NCBI RefSeq assembly: GCF_014647635.1
Contig: NZ_BMPO01000001.1
Span: 186,001 to 250,000 of the forward strand
DNA from: Pseudomonas matsuisoli
Lineage (GTDB): Bacteria; Pseudomonadota; Gammaproteobacteria; Pseudomonadales; Pseudomonadaceae
DNA length: 64,000 bases
Reading direction: 5' to 3'
Shown: piece by piece, positions 50,678 through 61,650 of the stretch
How positions within the stretch are numbered: position 1 is the stretch's first letter
How the letters are laid out: every line of letters begins with the position of its first letter
Notes under the pieces: model-generated
What the model was told of the DNA's origin: nothing
Database searches by the model: none
What the model saw: the letters and a program-made list of their open reading frames with translations, nothing else
Made by a program: the position numbers and the translations under genes

Positions 50678-51952
50678 TCAACGCTCGGCCAGCCACTCGA
50701 GGGCTTCGGCCACACAATAAAACGATCCGAGAACAATGATTTCGTCCCCGGTCCTCGCCTTTTGATACTGCGCGTCCAGCGCTGTCCGCACGTCCGGATA
50801 GACGGTCGCCGTTGCGCTCGACGCATCCAGGGCAGCTTTCAATGTTTCGGCTGGACGGGTTCGCGCGGTGGGCAATGGCGCGACACCCCACTCGTGCACG
50901 ACGGGTAGCAGTGGCGCGAGAACGCCCTCCAGGTCCTTGTCCGCCAGTAGGCCGAAGACTGCTAGACGACCCCCCGTAAGCGCGCGCGCGTTCAAGCGCT
51001 CGGCCAAATACGCGGCAGCGTGCGGATTATGCCCCACGTCCAGCAACAGGGAGAAACGCTGACCATCGCGTTCGAGAAGGTGTCGCTCGAGCCGCCCGTG
51101 CATTCGGGTATTGGCCAACGCTGCGCTGATTTGCTCGGGCACCCATGGATACCCGAGCAGCGCGTACGCTTGAAGCGCCAAACCGGCGTTCTCCATTGGC
51201 AGATCAAACATAGGCAGCGCGTGTAGCGAGAGCGGCTCGCCGGTGCCGGTAACGCCGCGCCATTGCCAACTATCCGACCCGATAGTCACCTCGTAGTCGG
51301 CTCCGCGGCGCAACAGCTCGGTGCCCTTCTCCTGGGCAATGTCGATCAACACCGCAGGCGGATCGAGATCACCGCAAACCGCTCGCTGTCCCGGGCGGAA
51401 GATACCGGCTTTCTCGGCAGCGACGGATTCGCGGGTATCCCCCAGCCACTCAGCATGATCGAGGCCAATACTCGAAATAAGCGCGATGTCGGCGTCGACG
51501 ATGTTGACCGCATCGAGGCGGCCACCCAGGCCCACTTCAAGCACAGCAACGTCCAGCGCGGCACGCCCGAATAGCCAGAACGCTGCCAATGTGCCCATTT
51601 CGAAATAGGTGAGCGTGATCTCACCGCGCGCCGCATCTACTGCCTCGAAAGCCGCACAAAGCGCGGCATCATCCGCTTCGGCTCCGTCGATCTGTACACG
51701 TTCGTTGTATCGCAATAAGTGCGGCGAACTGTAGACCCCGACTTTCAAGCCCTGCGACCTCACCAACGCGGCGACGAATGCACAGGTCGAGCCCTTGCCA
51801 TTGGTACCTGAAACAGTGACGACCTGTTTCGCAGGGCGTGATAGCCCTAGGCGCCGGGCGACCTCTTCGCAGCGATCCAACCCCATATCGATGGCGTTCG
51901 GATGCAGCTGCTCAAGATAGGACAGCCACTCGGCAAGGGTACGGGTACTCAT
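50678..51952 (-). CDS. folC: folylpolyglutamate/dihydrofolate synthase
   Basis: Makes dihydrofolate from dihydropteroate and adds glutamates to folates. The 424 residues carry the P-loop [12 protein letters not shown] near 47-58, the folate-binding [14 protein letters not shown], and [10 protein letters not shown], all standard FolC motifs. The ATG overlaps the accD stop by four bases (ATGA), so folC translation depends on accD. The C-terminal domain is intact. The gene order accD-folC-dedD is conserved in pseudomonads. Confidence 0.96.
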   Translation of the reverse strand: MSTRTLAEWLSYLEQLHPNAIDMGLDRCEEVARRLGLSRPAKQVVTVSGTNGKGSTCAFVAALVRSQGLKVGVYSSPHLLRYNERVQIDGAEADDAALCAAFEAVDAARGEITLTYFEMGTLAAFWLFGRAALDVAVLEVGLGGRLDAVNIVDADIALISSIGLDHAEWLGDTRESVAAEKAGIFRPGQRAVCGDLDPPAVLIDIAQEKGTELLRRGADYEVTIGSDSWQWRGVTGTGEPLSLHALPMFDLPMENAGLALQAYALLGYPWVPEQISAALANTRMHGRLERHLLERDGQRFSLLLDVGHNPHAAAYLAERLNARALTGGRLAVFGLLADKDLEGVLAPLLPVVHEWGVAPLPTARTRPAETLKAALDASSATATVYPDVRTALDAQYQKARTGDEIIVLGSFYCVAEALEWLAER

Positions 51953-52821
51953 GCGTAAGCAGGGCTGGGCTGATGCGTAAGCTGCGCAAGCAGGCTGCCT
52001 AGGCGATCGCGCAGTTCGGCGCGATGCACGATCATGTCGACCGCGCCATGGTCCAGCAGGAATTCGCTGCGCTGGAAGCCTTCAGGCAATTTTTCGCGCA
52101 CGGTCTGCTCGATCACGCGCGGGCCGGCAAAGCCGATGAGCGCCTTGGGCTCGGCGACGATGACATCTCCGAGCATCGCCAGGCTCGCTGAGACGCCGCC
52201 GTAGACAGGGTCCGTCAGGACGGATATGAAGGGGATGCCTTCTTCACGCAACCGCGCCAGCACGGCGGATGTCTTTGCCATCTGCATCAGCGAGATCAAG
52301 GCTTCCTGCATACGCGCGCCACCCGAGGCAGCGAAGCAGACCATCGGGCAACGCTGCTCGAGCGCGACGTTCGCGGCACGGACAAAACGCTCACCGACAA
52401 TGGCGCCCATCGAACCACCCATGAAGCTGAATTCGAACGCAACGGCCACGATCGGCATCGTTTTCAATGTCCCGCGCATGGCGATCAGAGCGTCTTTTTC
52501 GCCGGTATCGCGCTGCGCCGCAGTGAGCCGGTCCTTGTACTTCTTGCTGTCACGGAATTTGAGTCGGTCAACCGGCTCGAGCTCGGCGCCAATCTCTTCG
52601 CGCCCTTCCTCGTCGAGGAAAATATCGAGCCGTGTGCGCGCACCGATACGCATGTGGTGATTGCACTTGGGGCAAACGTCGAGTGTCTTCTCGAGTTCAG
52701 GTTTGTAAAGCACGGCTTCGCAGGATGGGCATTTGTGCCACAGGCCCTCGGGAACCGAACTCTTCTTCACTTCGGATCGCATGATCGAGGGAATCAGCTT
52801 GTCTACTAGCCAGTTGCTCAT
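51949..52821 (-). CDS. accD: acetyl-CoA carboxylase carboxyltransferase beta subunit
   Basis: Partner of AccA in moving carboxyl from biotin to acetyl-CoA, the committed step of fatty acid synthesis. The 290 residues have the N-terminal zinc ribbon (Cys31, Cys34, Cys50, Cys53) and the crotonase-type carboxyltransferase core with [15 protein letters not shown] and [19 protein letters not shown]. Length and motifs are standard. It lies 137 bases downstream of trpF, a spacing that could hold its own promoter. Confidence 0.97.
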   Translation of the reverse strand: MSNWLVDKLIPSIMRSEVKKSSVPEGLWHKCPSCEAVLYKPELEKTLDVCPKCNHHMRIGARTRLDIFLDEEGREEIGAELEPVDRLKFRDSKKYKDRLTAAQRDTGEKDALIAMRGTLKTMPIVAVAFEFSFMGGSMGAIVGERFVRAANVALEQRCPMVCFAASGGARMQEALISLMQMAKTSAVLARLREEGIPFISVLTDPVYGGVSASLAMLGDVIVAEPKALIGFAGPRVIEQTVREKLPEGFQRSEFLLDHGAVDMIVHRAELRDRLGSLLAQLTHQPSPAYA

Positions 52822-52958
52822 GAGTTGTTATCTCCAAACACTTAATCCGAGCGCAATCGAAATGCCGTCGCGCTGAAAACCTATGAATTGGCGCTGCCGC
52901 GTTCAACGGCGGCAAGATGGCCTATGGACGGCCTGCCAGCCGTTTTTGTCACATCTTC

Positions 52959-53585
52959 TCAGGCAGCCCGTACCGCCTGGACGAACGCCTTTACGCTTTC
53001 ATGATCCTTGATGCCCTTCGATGCCTCGACGCCACCACTGACGTCGACTGCGAAAGGCCGCACCTGCCTGATCGCATCCGCAACGTTCGAAGGGGTGAGC
53101 CCGCCGGCAAGGATCAACGGTTTCTCGAGCAGCGGTATCGCGGCCCAATCGAAAGCCTGACCCGTCCCGCCCGCGACGCCCGCCACGTAGGTATCCAGAA
53201 GTATTCCGGCGGCGCTGCCGTACGTTTTGGCCAACGCTCCGATGTCCTGTCCCGGTTGCATGCGTAGCGCCTTGATGAACGGCCGACCGTGCCCTTCGCA
53301 CTGCGAGGGCGACTCGTCACCATGAAACTGAAGAACGTCGAGTGGTACCGCATCGAGAATTTCGCCGATCTCGCAGCGGCTGTGGTTCACGAACAGCCCC
53401 ACCGTCGTCACGAACGGTGGAAGCGCAGCGATGATGCGACGGGCCATGTGGATGTCGACCGCGCGCGGGCTCGGCCTGTAGAAAACCAGGCCGATGGCGT
53501 CGGCGCCCGCGTCGGCAGCTGCCTGTGCGTCTTCTACACGCGTGATGCCACAAATTTTGCTGCGAACGGCTGTCAAGTTGCACAT
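52959..53585 (-). CDS. trpF: phosphoribosylanthranilate isomerase
   Basis: Converts PRA to CdRP in tryptophan synthesis. The 208 residues form a TIM barrel with catalytic Cys12 in SKICGIT, the catalytic Asp in [14 protein letters not shown], and the phosphate-binding AGGLTPSNV and VDVSGGVE loops. It lies apart from the other trp genes, as is normal in Pseudomonas. The neighbours truA (43 bases upstream) and accD match the usual order. No trp attenuator is visible. Confidence 0.97.
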   Translation of the reverse strand: MCNLTAVRSKICGITRVEDAQAAADAGADAIGLVFYRPSPRAVDIHMARRIIAALPPFVTTVGLFVNHSRCEIGEILDAVPLDVLQFHGDESPSQCEGHGRPFIKALRMQPGQDIGALAKTYGSAAGILLDTYVAGVAGGTGQAFDWAAIPLLEKPLILAGGLTPSNVADAIRQVRPFAVDVSGGVEASKGIKDHESVKAFVQAVRAA

Positions 53586-53628
53586 ACCCTCGAAAAAACG
53601 CAGATATTAGCAAAGGCCGTGTGGTGCG

Positions 53629-54483
53629 TCAGCGGTCTTCCGGCAACGAGGACAGGAAATGGGGCCCGAGGTAACGCCGAGGCAACTCGAATTCGGCAGG
53701 GTACTCGGCGTCGATGAGATATAACCCATATGCTGGAGCGGTAACGCCGCCGGCCCGGCGGTCTTTCGCGTTTAGCGCTTCCGCTACCCAGCTGACCGGG
53801 CGATCACCACAACCGACCATCATCAGTGCACCCGCGAAATTCCGCACCATGTGATGCAAAAAGGCGTTGGCGCGAACGTCCAGGACGATAAAGCGTCCGT
53901 GCTCGATCACCTTTAGGTGATGAACCGTCTTGATCGCGGTCTTGGCCTGACACTGCACAGCCCTGAACGAAGTGAAGTCATGCTGGCCCTCCAGCGCACG
54001 CGCCGCGTCGCGCATCAGCGCGACATCCAGGGGCCGATAATTCCAAGTGACGCCCCGATTAAATTGGGCAGGACGGATCGGATCGTTGTAGATGACATAG
54101 CGATATCGCCGCGCAAACGCCTTGAACCGCGCATGAAAATGCGCGGGCATGACCTTCGCCCATGTAACGCTAATGTCCGCAGGGAGGTTTGCATTCGCAC
54201 CCATTACCCAGGCTTTCAGCGGACGCTCGGCGCGCGTATCGAAATGCACCACCTGACCGCACGCATGGACGCCGGCGTCGGTCCTGCCGGCGCACTCCAA
54301 GTGCACGGGCGCGGCGGCGACTTCCGACAGCGCCTTCTCGACCGCTTCTTGAATGGAGGGTACGCCAGCGATCTGTCGTTGCCAGCCTCGGTAGGCGGCG
54401 CCGCTGTATTCAATTCCCAGGGCAATTCTAAAAACACCTGCGGCAGCCATTTCGGCTGCCGCAGGAGAAAACGCATCACTCAT
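53629..54483 (-). CDS. truA: tRNA pseudouridine synthase A
   Basis: Converts uridines 38-40 in the tRNA anticodon arm to pseudouridine. The 284 residues contain the catalytic Asp in GRTDAGVHACGQVVHF near 62-77 and the FHARFKAFARRYRYVIYN block. The ending is normal. The start lies one base past the fimV stop, so it is probably cotranscribed with fimV, an arrangement preserved across pseudomonads. Confidence 0.96.
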   Translation of the reverse strand: MSDAFSPAAAEMAAAGVFRIALGIEYSGAAYRGWQRQIAGVPSIQEAVEKALSEVAAAPVHLECAGRTDAGVHACGQVVHFDTRAERPLKAWVMGANANLPADISVTWAKVMPAHFHARFKAFARRYRYVIYNDPIRPAQFNRGVTWNYRPLDVALMRDAARALEGQHDFTSFRAVQCQAKTAIKTVHHLKVIEHGRFIVLDVRANAFLHHMVRNFAGALMMVGCGDRPVSWVAEALNAKDRRAGGVTAPAYGLYLIDAEYPAEFELPRRYLGPHFLSSLPEDR

Positions 54484-54484
54484 T

Positions 54485-57370
54485 TCAAACCAGCTTTTTC
54501 ATCAGATCACGTGCTTCCTGTTGCTGAGCGTCGTTACCCTCGGAAAGCACTTCGTCGAGGATGTCCTGCGCGCCCTCGTTGTCTCCCATCTCGATATACG
54601 CGCGGGCCAAGTCCAACTTGGTGGTCGCTTCGTCAGTACCAGCGAGGAAGTCGAACTCATCGTCAAGCGCATCTTCATCACTAAGAGAGGTCTCCTCGGC
54701 TGCCGCGGATTGCTCCAGCTCGTCGGATAGCTCGCCCAATTCAGCGGAGACGCGCTCGAGCTCGGCAGCGAAGTCGGCCTGAGTCGGCTGCACAGGCTCA
54801 TCGTCCGCCAATGAAAGGTCGAAGTCGGACGGCAGCGATTCAGGTTGTTCCGCCACCGCAGGAGTAACTGGACGGTCTTCGTCCGCACGATCCAAATTCA
54901 TACCGTCGTCGAGCAGAAATTCTTCGTTATGCTCGTCCAACGCGGGCGGTTCCACAGGTCGCTTCGTGTCGTCGTCCAAATCGAGACTGAAGTCCGACAA
55001 GTCGTCTTCCAGCGAGAAAACAGGTTCGGTTACGGTTTCGGTGACAGGCTTCTGCGGCTCGTCGTCGAGCGAGAAGTCATCGAGTACCAGATCAGAATCG
55101 GACCGATCCGGGGTTTGCTCGCCGGAGAGCTCCGCCTCAAGGTCGGAGAAATCGAAGTCCAATTCCTCATCACTCAATTCCAGAGAATCCGTACTCGACA
55201 CAACACGCTCTTCGTCGGTAGCGCCCGAGTTGGCCGCATAGAGCGCGGTAGCCGCTGCACCACCAACCACACCTGCCGCCATCACTTGAGCCATGCCGGG
55301 ATAACGCGACTTGAGCTGTTCGATTTCCGCCGCAGACCCTCCAATTTCGCGAAGCTCGCTCTCCTGCCGGGCAAACCCTTCGCGGTCACCCAACTCGGCG
55401 TAGACCTCCATGAGCTTGAGGCGCAAATCAGCGCGGTGAGGCTCTTGGTCGATCGCATTGAGTAACAGCTCTGCGGCCTGATTGAAGCGGCCATAAGCGA
55501 TATAGATATCGGCCTCGCCCAACGCGTCCGTGGTCTCAGACTTGTTTTCCACCGCATCCCGTGGAGCGGATACGGCTTCCTCCGCAGGAATCAGCCCTTC
55601 GAAACTGCCCGGCGGCAGATCGGACTCACCGTCGTTGAGCACGATCTGGTTTTCTTGATCGGCTTCACGCTTGCGGCGCGCAATCAGCAATGCGGCGAGC
55701 AACAGCAGCAGTACACCACCGCCCACGATGCCCATCAGCATGCTGTTGTTCAGCAGGCTTTCGATAAGACCTTCGGACTCGGCCCCTTCCTCTGCCTCCT
55801 GCGGAGCAACAGGCGCAGCGGGCTCTGCGGATTCGATCGGCTGAGCCGGCTCGGAGGCCGAAGGAGAAACCGCGTCTTCGGGTGCGGTTTGTTCGGCCGG
55901 CGCCGGCGTCTCGGCTTGGTTTTCTTCTGGTGCGGGTTGCTCGGCGGGGGCTTGTGCAGTCACGTCCGGCGCGGCGGTATCGGTGTCCGCATTACCCCCC
56001 TCTGCGCCGTGCTGTGCGCCTGCTTCCGGCGTTGACTCGAACGGTGCTTCGCTGCCTTCGCTCCCCGGAGCGGCGGGTGCAGGCGAATCAACCGCGGCCG
56101 CTGGATCTGCTGGCGCCGCTTGTCCGTTAGGGCTTGTCTCATCGACCGGCGATTCGGCTTGCGGAGCCGTCTCCGCAGGAGTAGCGGGTGCAGCAGGTGC
56201 AGGCGTATTAGCCGCCGACTCCTGCCCAGCCGCCAATCCGGCTTGAAGCTTGGCCAACTGATCATCCTTCAACTGCATGAGCCGCTGGAGTTTCTCCAAT
56301 TGGCTCTGCAGGTCATTCAGACGGCTGTTTAGCTCTTGGTTTTCCCGGCGTGTGGTATCGAGGCTTTCCTGCGTGACCGCGAGCTTGTCGGACAACGCTT
56401 TGTTGCGCCCGCTGGCGCCATCAGCCGTGTCATCGGTCCCACTCGTTGCCTCGCCACTTTCGCCGGACAGCAAGCGCAGGTTGTCTTCGGTATCACGCTG
56501 CGTGCCCGTCGGGGCGGCGGTATCACGGCGGCGAGCATCAACCTGCCGCTCGCCTGAAGCCACGTTCGCGCGCTGGCGCCAGGCAGCATTCTGAGAAGCG
56601 ACCTGCGACAATGCTTCGCCTTGCGAGCGCGCATTGATCTGCTGTTCGTTCGGCAAGCGAAGCACTTGCCCGCTCTTCATCCGGTTGATGTTTCCATCGA
56701 TGAATGCGTCTGGGTTGAGGTCCTGAATCGCCAGCATCGTCTGATGGACGGAACCTCCGGAACGATTGCGCTCAGCAATCTCCCACAGGGTTTCTCGCGG
56801 ACCCACTCGGTATTCGTTGGCACCTGAAGACGCCGGCGTGCTGACGACAGGCGCTGCCTGCAGCGCTGGCCGTGGTGCCGCGGGTGCGGGCGCCCGAGGC
56901 GCAGGCGCTGCTTGTGGACGCGGCTGAGCAGCAGGCAATTGCGGCGCCGCCGATGCCGTCTGCGGGGCGTACAGCGGTGGATCCAGAAGCAAGGTGAATT
57001 CGCGCATCAGGCGGCCACTAGGCCACGCGACTTCCACTAGAAAATTCAGATAGGGTTCGCGTACCGGCTTAGTCGACGTCACCCGAATGACACTTTTCCC
57101 GTCGGGACGAACGACCGGCGTGAACTTCAAGTCGGTCAGGAAGTACTGGCGGTCGACACCGGCCTGATTGAAGGCTTCCGGCGACGCGAGGGTCGGTCTG
57201 ACCTCGTTCTCATCGAGCCCGCGAGTATCGATTAGCTCGATTTCGGCAACGAGCGGCTGGTTCAGGGCAGACTGCAATGTCAGCTCTCCCAATCCCAGCG
57301 CGTGTGCCATGCCCGAGCCAAGCGACGAAGCAGCCGCGATTGCCAAGACCAGTTTGCGAACCTGCACCAT
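54485..57370 (-). CDS. fimV: polar pilus assembly and motility hub protein FimV
   Basis: Inner-membrane protein that organises the cell pole, type IV pilus assembly and twitching motility. From MVQVRKLVLAIAAASSLG (signal peptide cut near AHA/LGLGEL) come the FimV N-terminal domain, a Pro/Ala linker, a peptidoglycan-binding LysM domain at about 187-242, a coiled coil near 320-370, a Pro/Glu/Ala-rich spacer, a membrane helix (MGIVGGGVLLLLLAALLIARRKRE) near 550-570 and a very acidic cytoplasmic part with TPR helices ending in the FimV C-terminal motif TTKLDLARAYIEMGDNEGAQ. The 961 residues fit the family. The start at 57370 has GGGAAA upstream, and a longer frame to 57415 does not. Confidence 0.94.
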   Translation of the reverse strand: MVQVRKLVLAIAAASSLGSGMAHALGLGELTLQSALNQPLVAEIELIDTRGLDENEVRPTLASPEAFNQAGVDRQYFLTDLKFTPVVRPDGKSVIRVTSTKPVREPYLNFLVEVAWPSGRLMREFTLLLDPPLYAPQTASAAPQLPAAQPRPQAAPAPRAPAPAAPRPALQAAPVVSTPASSGANEYRVGPRETLWEIAERNRSGGSVHQTMLAIQDLNPDAFIDGNINRMKSGQVLRLPNEQQINARSQGEALSQVASQNAAWRQRANVASGERQVDARRRDTAAPTGTQRDTEDNLRLLSGESGEATSGTDDTADGASGRNKALSDKLAVTQESLDTTRRENQELNSRLNDLQSQLEKLQRLMQLKDDQLAKLQAGLAAGQESAANTPAPAAPATPAETAPQAESPVDETSPNGQAAPADPAAAVDSPAPAAPGSEGSEAPFESTPEAGAQHGAEGGNADTDTAAPDVTAQAPAEQPAPEENQAETPAPAEQTAPEDAVSPSASEPAQPIESAEPAAPVAPQEAEEGAESEGLIESLLNNSMLMGIVGGGVLLLLLAALLIARRKREADQENQIVLNDGESDLPPGSFEGLIPAEEAVSAPRDAVENKSETTDALGEADIYIAYGRFNQAAELLLNAIDQEPHRADLRLKLMEVYAELGDREGFARQESELREIGGSAAEIEQLKSRYPGMAQVMAAGVVGGAAATALYAANSGATDEERVVSSTDSLELSDEELDFDFSDLEAELSGEQTPDRSDSDLVLDDFSLDDEPQKPVTETVTEPVFSLEDDLSDFSLDLDDDTKRPVEPPALDEHNEEFLLDDGMNLDRADEDRPVTPAVAEQPESLPSDFDLSLADDEPVQPTQADFAAELERVSAELGELSDELEQSAAAEETSLSDEDALDDEFDFLAGTDEATTKLDLARAYIEMGDNEGAQDILDEVLSEGNDAQQQEARDLMKKLV

Positions 57371-57814
57371 AGCGATTTCCCTAGTAATTTCTAATCTTGG
57401 CCGCCGCGACGTCATTCGAATGCCAGTGGCGTCCGCGTCGAAGTACGTATCAGGCGGCGAAAGCCAAGTTGGTATCGGCAGCTAAAAATAATTCTTTGAA
57501 CTTCAAGCAAGTATCTTTGACACATTGCCTTTAAGCAACTTCTCGACCCTCTCGACGAGAACGTCGCCACACGTCATTTGCGACGGTTCCGCATGCATCC
57601 GGAGATGAGTGCGGCGTCACAGTGAACCCATAGCGCGCGTATCTCCTCCCGCTACAAATCCCTTCCCAGACAACGGCCACATGTGACGCTTTGGGTCAGT
57701 CCTATAGCGCTACCGAGATAGACGCGCTGCGCTAGACACCTTATCTCCACGCGCAAGGCGAACGCTTTTCGTACATCCTCGACATGTGACTATCGTCTAG
57801 CATTGGCTGGAAAG
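57371..57814. other. fimV upstream region, no gene seen
   Basis: 444 bases between the fimV start and the asd terminator. About 57480-57540 is AT-rich compared with its neighbours and probably holds the fimV promoter, but I see no clear -35/-10 pair. No protein or structured RNA is supported. Confidence 0.5.
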
Positions 57815-57840
57815 CAAAAAGCCGACCATAAGGTCGGCTT
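57815..57840 (-). terminator. intrinsic terminator after asd
   Basis: Leftward, AAGCCGACC and GGTCGGCTT pair perfectly over nine bases around a four-base loop, and a run of T follows. It lies 20 bases past the asd stop and separates asd from fimV. Confidence 0.93.
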
Positions 57841-57859
57841 GATAGCGAGACATCCGCAT

Positions 57860-58972
57860 TTATCTTTCGAGCAGTATCCGCAGCATGCGGCGCAAGGGTT
57901 CGGCAGCGCCCCAGAGCAGCTGATCACCGACGGTAAATGCGCCGAGGAACTGGGATCCCATGTTCAGCTTGCGCAGACGCCCAACTGGAATGCTCAGGGT
58001 ACCCGTGACCGACGCCGGTGACAGCTCGCGCATGCTGGCTTCGCGTCCGTTCGGCACAAGCTTGACCCAAGGGTTGTGCTGACTGATCAAACCTTCGATG
58101 TCCGCCATAGGGACATCCTTGTTCAGCTTGATCGTCAATGCCTGGCTATGGCAGCGCATCGCACCGACCCGCACGCAGATGCCATCGACCGGGATCGGAC
58201 GATTGAACCGCCCGAGAATCTTGTTCGTCTCTGCCTGCGCTTTCCACTCCTCTCGGCTCTGTCCGTTCGGCAGCTCCTTGTCGATCCAGGGGATCAAGCT
58301 GCCAGCTAACGGAACGCCAAAATGCTCCGACGGGAATGCGTCGCTGCGCTGGACCTCAGCCACCTTTCGGTCGATTTCCAGGATCGCACTGGCGGGATCG
58401 GCCAAGTCACTCGCGACGGTGTCATGGATGGTGCCCATCTGACGAATGAGCTCGCGCATGTTTTGCGCACCCGCACCCGACGCCGCCTGGTACGTCATTG
58501 CACTCATCCACTCCACCAGGCCGGCTTCGAAAAGCCCACCCAGAGCCATCAGCATCAGACTGACGGTGCAGTTGCCACCGATGAAGTTCTTGGTGCCGTG
58601 CTCCAGCTGCTGGTCGATGACCCGACGGTTAACCGGGTCCAACACGATCACGGCATCGTCCTGCATGCGCAGGCTGGAGGCCGCATCGATCCAGTAACCC
58701 TGCCAACCCGCTTCACGTAGCTTGGGGAAGACCTCACCCGTGTAGTCGCCGCCTTGGCAGGTCAGAATGACGTCCAGCGTCTTTAGCTCGTCGATGCTGT
58801 ACGCATCCTTGAGCGGAGAGACGTCCTTACCAATGGACGGACCCTGCCCCCCCACATTGGAGGTGGTGAAGAACACTGGCTCGATCAGGTCGAAATCGCG
58901 CTCTTCCAGCATCCGCTGCATGAGCACGGATCCCACCATGCCGCGCCAACCGATCAGACCTACACGTTTCAT
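57860..58972 (-). CDS. asd: aspartate-semialdehyde dehydrogenase
   Basis: Makes aspartate semialdehyde from aspartyl phosphate and NADPH, feeding lysine, threonine and methionine synthesis and diaminopimelate for cell wall. The 370 residues have the NADP-binding start [17 protein letters not shown], the catalytic Cys in [19 protein letters not shown] near 135, and a C-terminal His region. The length matches the gammaproteobacterial Asd. It lies 57 bases downstream of leuB. In P. aeruginosa a second asd-like gene sits beside it; here there is only one. Confidence 0.96.
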   Translation of the reverse strand: MKRVGLIGWRGMVGSVLMQRMLEERDFDLIEPVFFTTSNVGGQGPSIGKDVSPLKDAYSIDELKTLDVILTCQGGDYTGEVFPKLREAGWQGYWIDAASSLRMQDDAVIVLDPVNRRVIDQQLEHGTKNFIGGNCTVSLMLMALGGLFEAGLVEWMSAMTYQAASGAGAQNMRELIRQMGTIHDTVASDLADPASAILEIDRKVAEVQRSDAFPSEHFGVPLAGSLIPWIDKELPNGQSREEWKAQAETNKILGRFNRPIPVDGICVRVGAMRCHSQALTIKLNKDVPMADIEGLISQHNPWVKLVPNGREASMRELSPASVTGTLSIPVGRLRKLNMGSQFLGAFTVGDQLLWGAAEPLRRMLRILLER

Positions 58973-59029
58973 CTTGCGACTACCTTAGGTAATGAATGGG
59001 CCCGCCATACCACAAACGGGCCGAACAGA

Positions 59030-60112
59030 TTACAGATTCCGCAACGCGGCGACTACTGCGTCGCCCATGGCTTGCGTACCGACTTTATTGCAGCCTTCGG
59101 AGTAAATATCGCCTGTGCGCAGCCCCTGATCGAGCACTTGGCTAACTGCCTGCTCGATAGCGTCCGCCGCCGCGGTTTGGCTGAAGGAATAACGCAGCAT
59201 CATCGACACCGAGAGAATCGTTGCGAGTGGGTTGGCGATGCCTTGCCCGGCGATGTCTGGCGCCGAGCCGTGGCAGGGCTCATACATGCCCTTGCCGTCG
59301 ATATCTAATGAGGCCGAAGGCAGCATACCGATGGAGCCGGTCAACATCGAAGCCTGGTCCGACAGGATGTCACCGAACATGTTGTCGGTGACGATCACAT
59401 CGAATTGCTTGGGTGCGCGCACCAGTTGCATCGCCGCGTTATCGACGTACATGTGCGACAGCGCCACGTCTGGGTAATCCTTGGCCACCTCCTCCACGAT
59501 CTCCCGCCACAGCTGACTGGAAGCAAGCACATTCGCTTTGTCCACCGAACACAGTTTCTTGCCACGCAGGCGCGCCATATCGAAGCCGACCTTGGCGATG
59601 CGGCGAATTTCGCTCTCGCTGTAAGGCAGCGTATCGAAGGCCTTGCGCTCTCCGTTTTCCAGGGTTTCGGTGCCGCGCGGCTGACCGAAATAGATACCAC
59701 CTGTCAGCTCGCGAACGATGAGGATGTCCAGACCGGACACTACCTCGGGCTTCAGCGTCGAAGCCTCGGCGAGTTGCGGATACAGAATGGCCGGACGCAG
59801 GTTGCCGAACAACCCGAGCTGCGAGCGGATCTTCAGTAGGCCGCGCTCCGGACGAATGTCACGCTCGATCTTGTCCCATTTAGGGCCGCCAACCGCGCCG
59901 AGCAGCACCGCATCGGCCTTGCGCGCACGCGCCAGGGTCTCGTCCGCCAGTGGCACGCCATGCTTATCAATGGCCGCTCCGCCAATGACATCCTCGACCA
60001 GCTCGAAATTCAGCGCGTATTTCTCGTTCGCGACACTTAGAACTTTCACGGCCTCGGCCATGATTTCCGGACCGATACCGTCGCCGGGAAGAATCAGAAT
60101 TTGCTTGCTCAT
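59030..60112 (-). CDS. leuB: 3-isopropylmalate dehydrogenase
   Basis: Oxidises and decarboxylates 3-isopropylmalate in leucine synthesis. The 360 residues from [25 protein letters not shown] have the substrate-binding [20 protein letters not shown] and the signature [26 protein letters not shown]. The open frame extends 52 codons upstream, but that overlaps the methyltransferase gene's end, so 60112 is the real start. It lies 43 bases past the methyltransferase stop in the leu cluster. Confidence 0.97.
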   Translation of the reverse strand: MSKQILILPGDGIGPEIMAEAVKVLSVANEKYALNFELVEDVIGGAAIDKHGVPLADETLARARKADAVLLGAVGGPKWDKIERDIRPERGLLKIRSQLGLFGNLRPAILYPQLAEASTLKPEVVSGLDILIVRELTGGIYFGQPRGTETLENGERKAFDTLPYSESEIRRIAKVGFDMARLRGKKLCSVDKANVLASSQLWREIVEEVAKDYPDVALSHMYVDNAAMQLVRAPKQFDVIVTDNMFGDILSDQASMLTGSIGMLPSASLDIDGKGMYEPCHGSAPDIAGQGIANPLATILSVSMMLRYSFSQTAAADAIEQAVSQVLDQGLRTGDIYSEGCNKVGTQAMGDAVVAALRNL

Positions 60113-60155
60113 GCTTTCCTCGAATTCATTGGGCCGACGGGACGCCGGCGTCTTG

Positions 60156-60923
60156 TCACTTTTCAGCGAACAGCACCAGCACATCGGTACTGAAGGAACC
60201 GTCCGCCGTAATCTCGAAATATTCCCTGACCTCAGTGCCGACCGAACGCTGCAATGCCAGGATCGCATCGCGCATCACGTCAGGTGTCCGCATCCGCGCG
60301 ATCCAGGTGCCGAATTCGAGGCGTAGACGCTGACGCTCGTGAGAGAGCGGCTTCAAGCCTGCACCCGAAACCAGATCGAGCCATTCCGAAGGCGCGTAGT
60401 CGCGAACATGGCTGGTATCGCGCAGCACTTCCACCGCTTGCAGGTAGGTATCGAACAACGGCTGGCCGGGTGATGCGACATCGACGAACGCCGCGCTACC
60501 GCCCGTTTTCAGAACGCGTTTGACCTCACGCAGGGCAACGGCCAGATCCGACCAGTGATGCGCAGAGTAGCGGCTGATCACCACATCGAAGCTGCCATCT
60601 GCAAAGGGCAAGCGCTCGGCCAACCCTTGCTGGGTAGCCACATTGCTGAGGCCGCGCGCTTGAGCCGCTGACGCGACCGTCTGCAACATATCCGAAGACA
60701 GATCGTATGCAACGACTTCCGCCGCATGGGCAGCCACATGAAAGCTGACATGACCGGCGCCGCAACCAAGATCAAGTACCCGTGCATTCGGATAACGCGC
60801 CACGAATGCCTGCAGCTTTGCGAATTCCTCACCCTGCGCGTGAACAGCGCTGTTCAGATAGGCGCTGGCCTGATCGCCGAATTGGCGCTGGACGACATCA
60901 TTGTGGTTGCTACTGGAAGACAT
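60156..60923 (-). CDS. SAM-dependent methyltransferase, class I
   Basis: A 255-residue methyltransferase with SAM motif [16 protein letters not shown] near 49-63 and the acidic loop [14 protein letters not shown]. It belongs to the UbiE/COQ5-like type 11 domain group. It lies between leuD and leuB, as in P. aeruginosa (PA3119, from memory). Its substrate is unknown; the position may suggest a small organic acid, but nothing in the sequence proves this. The start at 60923 ([16 protein letters not shown]) is chosen over a longer frame into leuD. Confidence 0.88.
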   Translation of the reverse strand: MSSSSNHNDVVQRQFGDQASAYLNSAVHAQGEEFAKLQAFVARYPNARVLDLGCGAGHVSFHVAAHAAEVVAYDLSSDMLQTVASAAQARGLSNVATQQGLAERLPFADGSFDVVISRYSAHHWSDLAVALREVKRVLKTGGSAAFVDVASPGQPLFDTYLQAVEVLRDTSHVRDYAPSEWLDLVSGAGLKPLSHERQRLRLEFGTWIARMRTPDVMRDAILALQRSVGTEVREYFEITADGSFSTDVLVLFAEK

Positions 60924-60982
60924 GGGACCTTCTATCACCTGAGCGGCAAGCAACGACTCGCCGCCATGAACGCCTGCCGGGA

Positions 60983-61639
60983 TCAACCGACCGACTTGAT
61001 GGCACCGAACAACCAGGGCTGCCGTGCCTTGTAGGTTCCTTCGAACGCCTGGATCGCGTCCGCATCCTGCAATGTCAGGCCAATGTCATCCAAGCCGTTA
61101 AGTAGGCAATGCTTGCGAAACGCATCCACCTCGAAGGCATAGGCTTTGCCGTCCGGACGGGTCACCGTCTGCGCGGCAAGGTCCACCGTCAGCTGATAGC
61201 CTTCGGTTGCTTCGCATTGCTCGAACAGTTCATCTACTTCTTCGTCCTTCAGGACGATGGGCAGCAGGCCATTCTTGAAGCTGTTATTAAAGAAAATGTC
61301 CGCAAAGCTCGGTGCAATAACCGTCCGGAAGCCGTATTCGTCGAGCGCCCAAGGCGCGTGTTCACGTGAGGACCCGCAACCGAAGTTTTCCCGGGCGAGC
61401 AGCACACTGGCACCTTGATAGCGAGGAAAATTCAGCACGAACTCATGATTGACCGGGCGCTTAGAACTGTCCTGGTTGGGTTGCCCCACGTCCAGGTAAC
61501 GCCATTCATCGAACAGGTTCGGACCAAAACCCGTGCGCTTGATGGACTTCAAAAATTGCTTGGGAATGATCTGATCGGTGTCCACGTTCGCACGATCGAG
61601 CGGGCAAACGAGACCGGTATGCTGGGTAAAGGCTTTCAT
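60983..61639 (-). CDS. leuD: isopropylmalate isomerase small subunit
   Basis: Small subunit of the LeuCD enzyme that isomerises 2- to 3-isopropylmalate. The 218 residues include [14 protein letters not shown] near 21-34 and [15 protein letters not shown] near 85-99, the swivel-domain signature. The gene starts 11 bases past the leuC stop and is followed by the methyltransferase. The length is standard for the proteobacterial type. Confidence 0.97.
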   Translation of the reverse strand: MKAFTQHTGLVCPLDRANVDTDQIIPKQFLKSIKRTGFGPNLFDEWRYLDVGQPNQDSSKRPVNHEFVLNFPRYQGASVLLARENFGCGSSREHAPWALDEYGFRTVIAPSFADIFFNNSFKNGLLPIVLKDEEVDELFEQCEATEGYQLTVDLAAQTVTRPDGKAYAFEVDAFRKHCLLNGLDDIGLTLQDADAIQAFEGTYKARQPWLFGAIKSVG

Positions 61640-61650
61640 CTCGTTTCTCC